Part shown: one piece after another, positions 24,151 to 34,263 of the stretch
Position numbering within the stretch: position 1 is the stretch's first letter
How the letters are laid out: each line of letters begins with the position of its first letter
Assembly: GCA_964036665.1 (NCBI GenBank)
Contig: OZ038526.1
Span: 19,716,001 to 19,780,000, forward strand
Direction: 5' to 3'
Source of the DNA: Gordius sp. MW1
Lineage: Eukaryota; Nematomorpha; Gordioida; Gordea; Gordiidae
DNA length: 64,000 bases
Notes under the pieces: model-generated
Database searches by the model: none
Told to the model about the DNA's origin: nothing
Seen by the model: the letters and a program-made list of their open reading frames with translations, nothing else
Translations under genes and position numbers: made by a program

Positions 24151-24164
24151 TAATTTTACACGAA

Positions 24165-24282
24165 TAACTTTACTTTCGGGTCGGGTTGAAAAGTTTGAAA
24201 CGCTTTCGGGTCGGGTTCGGGTTGAAAAATTTAAAACGCTTCGCGAAGGGTCGGGTTGGCTATAAATGACTTCGCAAGGCTC
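24165..24282. mobile_element. GC-rich hAT-type fragment
   Basis: Repeated TTTCGGGTCGGGTTGAAAA motifs end in TTCGCAAGGCTCTA, the right-end form of the GC-rich hAT family. The left half is not visible. The stretch from 24300 to 25499 beyond it holds nothing I recognise. Confidence 0.55.
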
Positions 24283-25499
24283 TAAGCAAGCCATGCTAAG
24301 CTAAATGCGGCATTGTTAAATTTTTTACTCTCTATAGATTTTTTAAGTATTCGCAGTTTTAAACTGTGGTATTTTATTCTAATGCTATTTTCTTTATTCA
24401 TTAGTTAATTGCAATATTTTAAAGAAATAACGTAATTTATCTTGCTAAATATTGATATTAATTTTTGTAAAATTTATATCTATCTAATAACAGCTTACAA
24501 AAGCCCTCAAAAGTTAAAATAAAAGTTTCTACATTTTAAACAGTTGAAAATGTTTTTGTCACATTTCATCAAAATTTGATATTTATTTTTTTATAAAATT
24601 ATAAGCATTAAAGTAATCTAAGAATTTATGTTTTTTGATTATTTTAATGTTCTATATACTATATGAAAAGTTTTAATTGTTTTACTTATTTGTGCTACTT
24701 TGACCCCTATTTTGTTTATGAAAAAAGTTTAAGATTTAAAATTTCTGTATTTTTACAAAGAATACTTTGAAATATATCTGAAAGTAAAATGCATTTTAAA
24801 CATTAGGTTTCAAACTATATAAGTATGTGGGTTTATGTTTTTGTTGAAACACCAATTTTTAATTGTGCCTTCAAATGGCATTCAAAGTGCCCGCATGGAT
24901 TTGTATACTTGCTGTGAATGATAATGAAGGGTAATGGCAAACTTATTAATTCCCTTGTTATAAACTATATTTAAGGGATTACCCTAATTTCTAGGTTTTA
25001 TGGTAATTTAATAATTTCTTTGTAGTGTTCTAAGATCCTAATTTTTCTATCATATAGGTCTAAAGCTCATGATAATTATTTATTTAAAAAAATCCTAAAT
25101 TATATGAAGTATGATATAAAAAGGTTCTTGGATTTAGATGTCCACTTTAAATGAAACTCTGGATTTAATTCATTTATCAAATAAGTCAGGGTTATTTTTA
25201 TAAAACCTAAAAACACATATATGCATCATTTTTTCATTGCCAACATGCGCATATTGAAGGTAGGCATAAAATGGCGGTCAATGCAAAAAACAGCTATTCG
25301 TAAGTCTATACTATAATTAGTCTATGATTCAAATAGACTTTAAACTAAACCATAATCTCATCCTCTCAATATTAGCAACAGGCAGAAGGCTTACAAAATA
25401 TCATTGTAAATTTAAAAATTAATACACATCAATCGAACACTTTTTAGGACATAATTTTATAGAAATATAGTACAATGAAGATAAAGGGTGAAATTTATA

Positions 25500-28400
25500 T
25501 TAATTATTTGGTATAATGTTAGTGGAAGATAGAATTTCGTCATTCGAGCTACTGCTAGAACAATCGCTGTTGGAGCTATCGCTATTTTCGATTGCGGGAA
25601 GGGTTGGGGATTTGGCGTGAGTTAGACTTGTGGTACCATTTGCGCTTGGTGTCGAGTTGTCGTCTCGGTCTTCTTCCTCATCTTCGGAATATTGCTGTAA
25701 ACTTGATAAACTTAAGATGGCCGATGGGTATGCGGCTATTCTAGGAGAGGGAATGGAACCTTGTATGGATATAGTTTAAAAAAACGTCAAATTAAAATGT
25801 TAACAATCTGCTTGCTAACTTTTGCTTTAGAGCACTTATACGAGCAAACTAAAATTTTTGACATCCATATTAATATGAGCGTAGCCAAAATTGGGATTAG
25901 AGGGGGGGGGGAATAATAATTTAGTAAGGGACAAAATGATCATTTTTCGAAATTTTAGCCATAACTTTAATAAATTTTAACAAATTTTGGAATTAGAGGG
26001 GGGGGCAACCGCCCTTCACTGCCACCCGCCACCCTGGCTACGCCCATGCATATTAATCATTTATACAAGAGAATTAGGAAAACGCTCATAATGGTATTGG
26101 CTACGCCTTATATATCTATTTTAATTTGATAATACAAACCATTTAGAGATTTTATCAAATCGAGTCTTTCAAAATTAAAATATAGAGTATTAAAATGAAA
26201 GAGAACTCCGAAATAAAACAAATTTTTAAAGGGCCATCTACAAATCAACTTATTTTGTAAAATAAATTATGATTAAGGTTCCAAAAATCTATAATAATGT
26301 TGACTATTATTGATCATTACAATCCATCGCCATTTTTTATGAGCAAATATATGGAGTTTAAACAGTCTATAAGTCTTGACCATAAGAAGCATGGGAGCAA
26401 CTGGGGACAGAGGTCAAATTTGTTTACATTTTTCTGCCCACACCCGTCCCGGTTCGATATTAGAGTCGGCCCGACCATGCTGCCCGAATCATTGAAGCTG
26501 CCTCCTCCAAACTTATGATTTTTTTTGAATCGCAGGTAATAAATTTGTCACATTTTTTAAAATTTTATTTAATTATCGATTAATTTTTGATAATAACTAT
26601 GACAATAAATGTTAAACAATCAGTTAAAAAGCTGGCCAGTTTATACACTATGTAAAAGAACTTTTTAAGCCAGTGTAAGGTTGGCCGCTTGCCCGCCGGA
26701 CGGGCCAGGCCGGGCAGCGGCCGGAGCTTTTCTATATGTAAGATATAAAATACAAAGTGCGCTTCCTTAGAAAAATTTGGGTCTAAGCTAAATTACTTCT
26801 AATTATCAAAATTACTAAATTAAGACCCCAATATACCGCAAGTCCTATCACTAAGTAGCCTAGAGCCTTGGGCTAACCCGAAACCCGACGGGTTCAAAAT
26901 TTTAAAATTCTTTTGGGGCTATTTATGAATTTCATAGCAACTTATACAAAATACGCAAAACATTACATCTCTGAGTCTGACCATCTTTTTAAATAATGCT
27001 CATACATACATAATATTTTATAGATATTATCGAGATACACGCTTAATGCATATCTTTCATTTAACTAATTTCCGTTTTTGCTTGGACGCCATTTTTAAAC
27101 TTGATTTTAACTTAAGTGGTGTAAAAGTGATATAAAAATTTAATGTTTTGATATGATACAAATCCCATAAAATATACGCTACTTTTAAAAGATAGTATCC
27201 AAGTTTTATACGCTTAGAAGTTTATAATTAAAAGAACAGTTTTTAATTCATACTTTTAAAATTTATGATATTTAAGAATGGTGAAGAGTCTATTCTAGTG
27301 AATATCCCACTTAACGCTATTAGAGATGGTTTTCGACAGCTGGGCCAATTTTAACAGAGAGAAAGGCGAAATGACCCAAAATTATAGATGTTTCAATACT
27401 TATACATATGTGCCTAACCAGCGGGAGGCAGGCAGGGGCGGCTGCCCTCCCCCCTCTTAATCCAAAAATTTATTAAAATTATGGCTATACTTTTAAAAAA
27501 TCATCAATTTGCCCCTCCCTGTATCATTATTGCCCCCCCCCCCCCAATCCCAATGCTGGCTACGCCTACTTATACATAATTATATGATTGGGTCAAATAA
27601 AATATAGTACCCAAAATTTGTGACATCCATTAGATTCTTAAAGCTGACACTTTAACTTGTTGAAAAAATTTTGCTCACCCCAATTTTTAATTTTCGGGTC
27701 GAGTGGAAAATTTTGAAACGCTTTCGGGTCGGGTTCAGGTTGATAAAAAGTGACTTAGTAAGTATTAGTAAGTATGCAGGCATATAGTGTAGCCTATCTT
27801 AAGTTGTTGACAACTATGATATGGTACCCATAGACTAAATAGACTGCTCATTCATTCATATGGTAAAATGTGTACCATTAAATCCACCATTTTGAAATTA
27901 ACTATCTCCCTCATGTCTTTCTGCAGTGTACCCCATTGTTAAAACAGAAAAATGAATTTACCTTCCTCATTAGGTAAAAAATAAACAAAGGAATATTAAT
28001 AAATAATTTTTTAGTAGAATGCAGATGGCACTAAATCGCCTTAACATCACACCAACACAGAATTTTATTTTTTATTTTTATGCATTTTGTAAATAATATC
28101 TATTTTAAAATGCTATTTTAAATGTTTAACTAGTTTAATATTTTATTGTTAAGTTTTTATTAAACACTTTAATTAATAAAATTACTATAATCTTTATGTC
28201 CTATCCTTATTTGTGCACATTTCAAAATGGCAGAAACACTTATGAAAAGTTGATGAGCACACTATCTAGTTTATGGGCATAACGGGTATGGAAACTTTTA
28301 TTGCGTGCAAAAAATGGGATATTAAATACAAAATACTCGAGGGGAATGAGTAGGGGAAGGGAAGGGGGAACTCTTCTATACTCCGTATAAACGTAGCATA

Positions 28401-31400
28401 TTTGCTAAGCAATTTATGGGCGAGAAAGGTGGGAAGGGGCGAGAATGCCTATAGGGGGGTATTAAATGCAAAATAATTAGTTAATTAGTTATAGGCCCTT
28501 GTAGGGGAGGGCATAGGGTAATTATCAATGTTAACCAATTTAAAAACGAAAAAAAAAATTTGATTTATTTGGCCAATGGTCATTTTTTCCATTGGTCAGT
28601 AGCCTGCGGACGATCAAAAAGTCATATTATCAATGGTATTAACAAGAACAAAATATTCATTTAATATAAAAAAAATAAAAATTTTGCCCTCTCCGGGATT
28701 CGAACCCACATCAGTAGAGGCATAGGCCTTTTGTAGGGGCACAGGGACCCATATCAGTAGAGGCATAGGCCCTTGTAGGGGAGGGCATAGGGTAATTATC
28801 AATGTTAACCAATTCAAAACGGGGAAAAAAGTTCGATTTATTTGGACAATGGTCATTTTTTTCATTGGTCAGTAGCCAGCGGACGGCCAAAAAGTCATAT
28901 CATCAATGTTATTAACAGGAACAATATATTAATTTAATTTAAAAAAAAATAAAAATTTTGCCCTCTCAGGGATTCGAACCCACATCAGTAAAGGCATTTG
29001 TTTACAAGCCGGCGCTAAAACCCGCATACCATGCTAGTTTTAAAATAGTAGAAGTTTTTATGTTATTTATATAGATAATGAAATAATACCATAAATTGCA
29101 AAGCAATTAAAAGTTGTGTTTTATGTTTAGAAAATCAATATATTTCATCAGTCAGTAGCCAGGACACTGTCAAAAAGTCATATTATCAATGGTATTAACA
29201 AGAACAAAATATTAATTTAATTTCAAAAAAAAATAAAAAAAAACAGTGAAGGGTAACGGACAACGGAAAAAATCTAAAACGAGCCCATAAATTGCATAGC
29301 AATTAAAAAAAACAGTGAAGGGTAACGGACAACGGACAATTAAAAATCGAAAACGAGCCCATAAATTGCATAGCAATTAATAATGCCTAAAGGTAGGTTG
29401 TATATTAGCAATTTAATTAGAGTTTGCCTAATACATAGACCACCAAATGACTCTATACACTGTAAAAAAGGCATTTATCAAGCAAAAATAACACATATTA
29501 CCGTCATCTTTTTGTTCATTTCCCACATTGCTTCCATTAGTTTCATGACTTTCATTGCCTTCTGATGTCTTTTGTTGCTTTGCCCTGTATTATAAGGTAA
29601 TGGGATTAGGATATTTAAGAAAGGCAAAAAATTATTTTGCATAGTTTTTAATTCAAAGTGCAGAGTTTTTTTGTTGTTGCTATTTTTCAAGTTTTTTATT
29701 CAATTTGTTAAGTCTTTAATTGAATCTTCAGATTTTTAATTATCTGTGAACATTTTTGATTAAAAAACTGAACAAATTCAATTAAAAACTGAGTACAAAT
29801 TACTGCGCATTATGGAAATTTCCACTGTGCATTTAAGTAACACCATTTTAAAAATTAAGCGAGAAAAATAAAAGCATATTTGTATAACGCATAGTTAAAT
29901 GAAAAAATGACAGAATTAAAAGGGTAAAGGCCTTGGAGACTTATATAAAAATTTCTCTCACTCTATACATAAGAATTATAGATTAAAGAATGGATAATTA
30001 ATTATTGGGCCAGCCTTGGGGGTCAAAGCAGCACATGTGACTCGTTTAATTGGTTATAGTTGAAATATAATTTTACCTCAAATTAATATAAATGGATGAT
30101 TAATAAAAAATAACCATTTGCAAAACCATAACATTATAAATATATGTTTTCACATGTAGTGCAGGTTGAATTTTGAGACAATATTAGCAAATTTAAAAAC
30201 ATATTGGGGTAATACAAAAATGGATTAAATTAAATTTAATTCTATGTGAAGATATATATGAATCTTGGTTAAATCTTTGGCATTACGTAGGGTATTTATA
30301 ACACTATAAACATAAAGAAAATTAGAACATTATGGTCATAGTGCTAACTGATAAAAATCTAATAAGCACTAATAAAATTTTATAATAGATCTTGATTTAT
30401 TATTAAATATAAAAATAAAATTACACTAAGGTTTTGTAATCTATATTATAATTAAAAAGATAAAAACATATACAATATGGTTTATTAAATATTGATTTTA
30501 TCAACAATTGCTATTAAATTTTGAAAAAACTCATTCAAATCTAATTTTATTCAACACAGTAAATCTTAAATTTTTCTAAAATTCATGATTATTATTATAT
30601 GTGTTGAAGATAGATATTAAATTTATTTTGTAATTTATATATTAAGAACACAAAATAACAATTACTTGTCTTCTGTTTTCATTTTTTTCTTGACTATACC
30701 ATTTATGATGGCCCTTTTTTGTTGAGATGTTGGTTTAGGCAATGAAGTGGTTACTTGAAAATTCACTAAACTTGTTTTAGGCACTGGCGGCTGTAAACTT
30801 TTTAATGTTGTAGCATATTCATTAACAGCTTCGTAAAGAGAATAAAATAAATGTTAAGGATTGAAATAAAAGAATTTTTGAAATTAATATTTTTAATAAA
30901 AAGGATATTCTAAATGATGCTAATTCTTCTTCTTCCTCTATTTGAATTTTGAGATCAATTTGTTCTCGCATGTCTGAAACACGACACAAAAAATCTGATT
31001 CTTCTTTTTGAAGGCCTCTTACTTGATTTTCTATAGATTTAAACATGCGATTTATAACCCAAATATGTTATTTTACATTATAAGATAAAAATCCTTTATA
31101 CAAGTATCATAAGCCTTAAAACAATATTAATTTTATAATTGAGGCTAAAATCAAATTTAAATTGTATAAAAAACAATTTTGATATGCCATTCATTAATTA
31201 GATTTGTACTAACAAATTTGCCAAAAACATGTTTTATTAATTATTACTATATTTCTTTTGCTCTTCATATTCCATATCAGACCTTTCCTTAGATTCTTGC
31301 AATCTTTCATACAATGATTTTGGATTGTATTCCTCTTCTGGCTTAACTACAAATTTAATAAGAACATAATTATAATAAGATGTTAAATCATGTATTTACT

Positions 31401-31511
31401 TAAAGGATCATCCGCGTTCCGCACTTTTTCCCATAATTGCTGGGTAATTGTTTTTCTTAATGCAATTTCTTCCTCAGTTAGAAATTTTTTTAAACTTGTT
31501 GAAGGATTCAT
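25500..31511 (-). CDS. PSME3IP1: PSME3IP1/FAM192A-like nuclear protein, five exons including a U12-intron junction
   Basis: Homolog of PIP30/FAM192A, the nuclear partner of the PA28-gamma (PSME3) proteasome activator (family knowledge). Exons: 31511-31400, 31346-31248, 31030-30909, 30832-30700 (or to the in-frame stop at 30662), 25759-25500. Exons 1-3 are secure: QLWEKVRNADDP, then YNPKSLYERLQESKER, then KNQVRGLQKEESDFL, all family signatures, with phases that close. Intron 3 (30833-30908) is AT-AC. From exon 4 there are two options. Reading on reaches TAA at 30662-30664 with AATAAA at 30627-30622 (167 residues). Splicing from ATG|GTATAG at 30700 to the phase-1 acceptor at 25759 gives an acidic, Ser-rich tail (YSEDEEEDRDD) and 241 residues, close to the ~254 of the human protein. 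The last exon is the less certain part; it would also fit the phase of a hypothetical extension of the SLC7 gene. Confidence 0.85.
25874..26048. mobile_element. CATGGGCGTAGCCAGG-family MITE
   Basis: Ends TATGAGCGTAGCC and GGCTACGCCCATG, with perfect 8-bp duplications CATATTAA at 25866-25873 and 26049-26056. Non-coding. It lies in the large intron proposed for the PSME3IP1-like gene. Confidence 0.9.
26395..26930 (-). repeat. Dispersed ~550-bp repeat, inverted copy of 18945-19495
   Basis: Reverse complement of the repeat at 18945: it carries the GGGCAGAAAAATGTAAAC block, the GGCCGCTGCCCGGCCTGGCCC core and the CCCGTCGGGTTTCGGGTTAGCCC end. 26057-26394 and 26931-27405 outside it show no gene. Confidence 0.65.
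27406..27567. mobile_element. CATGGGCGTAGCCAGG-family MITE
   Basis: Ends ATATGTGCCTAACCAGC and GCTGGCTACGCCT, with perfect duplications ACTTATAC at 27398-27405 and 27568-27575. Left end is diverged; interior G-run/C-run layout is kept. A GC-rich hAT fragment (CGGGTCGAGTGG, CTTTCGGGTCGGGTT) follows at about 27694-27745. Confidence 0.85.
28265..30145. repeat. Composite dispersed repeat with tRNA-derived SINE pieces
   Basis: The flanks match 17870-18490 (see that entry). Inside are two SINE-like units on the minus strand, each with a tRNA B box (GGTTCGAATCC form; plus-strand GGATTCGAACCC at 28698-28709 and 28971-28982) followed by a body containing GGCCGTCCGCTGGCTACTGACC and a CCAATGG...CCATTGG hairpin (28571-28597, 28842-28869). 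The unit around 28950-29035 folds plausibly as a tRNA-like head. A terminal motif AACGGACAACGG...CCCATAAATTGCATAGCAATTAA appears at 29258-29380 and again at 52030-52107. Confidence 0.65.
30150..30660. other. Intron or 3' flank of the PSME3IP1-like gene
   Basis: AT-rich sequence containing the AATAAA on the minus strand (30622-30627) that could end a short transcript. Otherwise nothing recognised. Confidence 0.6.
30833..30908 (-). other. U12-type AT-AC intron (76 nt) in the PSME3IP1-like gene
   Basis: Minus-strand 5' splice site ATATCCTTTTT matches the U12 AT-AC consensus. Branch-site motif TCCTTAAC lies at 30853-30860 (the branch A about 21 nt from the 3' end) and the intron ends in AC. Removing it joins AGA to GAA in phase 0 and keeps the conserved protein open. 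No GT or GC donor nearby gives an in-frame alternative. Confidence 0.88.
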
Positions 31512-31880
31512 TTTTTAATGTCAGGTGGAGTTAAATTGAAGTCGTCAACTCATGACACTTTTACATAGAAATATCCGATGATACTAAATCTGTAGTCTAT
31601 GACTAAATCATCATTTACATACTATTTGCCTATTATCACACCGTTCTTCACACTTAGATCTGTAATTAAGAATGATTTAAGACTTAAAACTAATTTAACC
31701 ATGTTTCATTATTGTAGGTATGCTACTAATCAAAAAATATCGATCTTGCGTAGGATAAATGTTTAAACAATGGACCATATCATTTATTATGACGCCCCAC
31801 TCAAATTTGACTGTTTTCACCTCTATATATAGATTTTATGTCACCAACAACATGGCCTTTAAAAAATTAGGGGGATTGTT
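31512..31880. promoter_or_regulatory. Upstream region of the PSME3IP1-like gene
   Basis: Intergenic sequence between the minus-strand ATG at 31511 and a LINE relic. It should contain the promoter, but I see no diagnostic TATA or initiator motif. Confidence 0.35.
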
Positions 31881-31884
31881 TGTT

Positions 31885-33095
31885 TTGTAGGTAGTATCTT
31901 TGCACTAAGACAAATGATGGATAAATATGTTGAAAAGAGAAGAGACCTACATGTCTTTATCGACTTGGAGAAAGTTTAAGACACGGTCTCTCGCGATTTA
32001 ATATGGTGGTGCCTGAGAAAACAAAAAATCACAGACGCATATATATAACTTATAAAAAATATTTATGAAGCCTCAAACTCTTACTTTGGGACGACAATTG
32101 GCTACACTATACAATTGGATTACATCAAGGATCTGCTTTAAGTCTCTTTTTATTTAATATATTATAGACACGATAACGAGAGACTTTCAAAAGCCATCGC
32201 CATGGTGTATGCTATATGCCGATGATATAGTGCTATGCGAGGAAACAAAAGAAATATTCGAAGAAGCCAAAAAGGTATCAAAGCGCTTAGCTGGATATGG
32301 TGTAGAAGTCAATGATCGAAAAACGGTTTACATGGAAATGAACATTACAGACAGCCCATTGCTGGATGACCATCTAAGGTACCCAAAAGTAGACAGGTTT
32401 ACATACCTCAGCTCGATGCTCTATCAAGAGCGAGGTTGCGAAACAGAAGTCAATGCCCGGATCCAAAAAAATGGCTTAAATGGCGAAGTATATCTGGTGT
32501 AATGTGCGACGAGAAAATGCCATTATGGAGTAAAGCTTATAATTCCATCGTAAGACCGGTATTACTCTATGGATGTGAAATATGGGTATTAAACACCACG
32601 GAAGGAAAGCTATTACAAGCCATAGAGATGAGAATGATACATTGGAGCGGCTTGGGGTATACTCCTGGGCGTAGACAGGTTTTGAATTAGGGGGGGGGGG
32701 CAGATTAAAAAAAAAAAGGTCTCGACATCCAAAAGTTTACCGGCGACCAAAAAAACCTGGCTACGCCCATGGGTATACTAAGCTTGACCATATGACGAAT
32801 GACTTTCACATCACAAAAATGGGTATTTAACCTATCCCGGACGTGATTAACGAAAATCGGCTAAGGTGGTATGTGCATAGACTAAGAAGGGACACGAATG
32901 ATGTAAATCGAAAAGTACTGGACATGGAAGTACCGGGATGGACGACCCCGTGTCACGTGGATTGGACAAGTTGACAAAGTTATGAACAAAAAAGCTTAGT
33001 CAAGACATGGCACTAACCCTGTCAAGATGGAAGAAACTTATTAAAACAAACCCCACGACTGTGGGACCAAATAACTGATAAAGAAGAAGAAGATA
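31885..33095 (+). pseudogene. RTE-like LINE reverse transcriptase relic
   Basis: Decayed RT domain: RQMMDKYVEKRRDLHVFIDLEK (31910-31975), LHQGSAL region (about 32120), catalytic LYADDIVL box at 32210-32233, then KRLAGYGVEVNDRKT and RFTYLSSML. The C-terminal tail (GLGYT...KLDHMTNDF...NRLRWYVHRLRRDTNDVNRKVLDMEVP) is split by a MITE at 32665-32771. Stops and frameshifts are frequent. The tail is paralogous to 1-340. The final context is a degenerate GAAGAAGAAGATAATAATT tail, as expected at a LINE 3' end. Confidence 0.85.
32665..32771. mobile_element. 107-bp MITE inserted in the LINE
   Basis: Ends CCTGGGCGTAGACAGG and CCTGGCTACGCCCATG, with perfect duplications GGTATACT at 32657-32664 and 32772-32779. 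The LINE copy at 1-340 reads straight through the same place (TTGGGGTATACAAAGC), which proves the insertion boundaries. Confidence 0.95.
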
Positions 33096-34259
33096 ATAAT
33101 TAAAGGGTTAGTTTAGAATAAATACGCTCTTAATTTTTATTTTAATGTCAACTACAAAATCATATTTTTGGGAGTTATATTTTAACTAGTAATTTAAACT
33201 TATATATCACTTATTACTATGATTTCTCTATTACCATTAATAAACCGTGCTAAACAATTTTGCATCGGCAAATTGTCGGATTTATTTAGCCTAACGGGCT
33301 ATTATATTATTTAATGTTAAATATTATTAGTGGTGAAAAATAATAGTGAAGTCTAAAATATAAAGTTAAAAATATTAATAATAAATATTTCTAGTTCTGT
33401 TAATATATGCTCATAGTTAACTTATAACATTTCTTCAATGTCATATTATAAAATTAAAGTACTTATTATAGTTATAATATCTTTCTAAATATAATATGTT
33501 TAATATAGAGAAAGAGGGATGGCATTAACTATATGGAAATCGTGTTGATATTAACGATTGCCATTTTTAGATTTTGTCTTGTCGGAATCTATTTTATAAT
33601 TAAAAATTTTACCATAACCAACAAATTGTAGACGCACATAGGAGATGTAGATACTTTAGTATATCAGCGTAATTTTGTATGAGTTAATTATTATTAATTG
33701 CATGTAAGGAACAACTGCAATGTAATGAAGTAATTGCATATTTTTAATGTAAAAGCTTTCATTAGATTTTGTTTCTCCACTCCATATACTGAGGCATACC
33801 ATTGAACATCTTTTGAAAAGTTATCAGCAAGCACCCTAAAATTGTACAAGTTTTTTATGGATAAATTTAGTCAAAAATTACATAGATATTGACTTTAACA
33901 TAACTATTAAAAATCATTGAGACAACCTAAATGACATTCTCAAGTTTCATTCGAATAATCCATTTATTTAAACTTAATTGTTTAAAATTGTTATAAAGCT
34001 TGATTCCCAATATTCTCCTCATCCTTTTATTTATAATGTTATGTCTAAGCAAAAGCGCACCTATTAAATTTAAAATGTATACATAAGTATTAACTCGTCT
34101 TAACACAAAATTCTAGGGCCATCACACAATTTGTAATCACATGGTGTTAATTGAAACAGAAGTGAGTATTTAAATTAAGAAAAGACACTTAGTGTGTTAT
34201 CGATGCACATTTTTTTATAACATTTTTGTTTTAACAGTATATCGCCCTATGAACTCAGT
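33096..34259. other. Intergenic, nothing recognised
   Basis: AT-rich spacer between the LINE relic and the 3' end of the SLC7 gene. No open frame or paired repeat ends. Confidence 0.6.
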
Positions 34260-34263
34260 TTTA

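Noticed and set aside
25500..25759. Last exon of the SLC7 gene rather than of the PSME3IP1-like gene
   Set aside because: Phase would permit it, but the SLC7 reading ends at a normal position with its own AATAAA at 34260, and the PSME3IP1-like gene is nearer and otherwise too short. Not fully excluded.
28680..29040. Functional tRNA genes
   Set aside because: Only B boxes and loose arms are seen, repeated in a SINE context; no complete cloverleaf.
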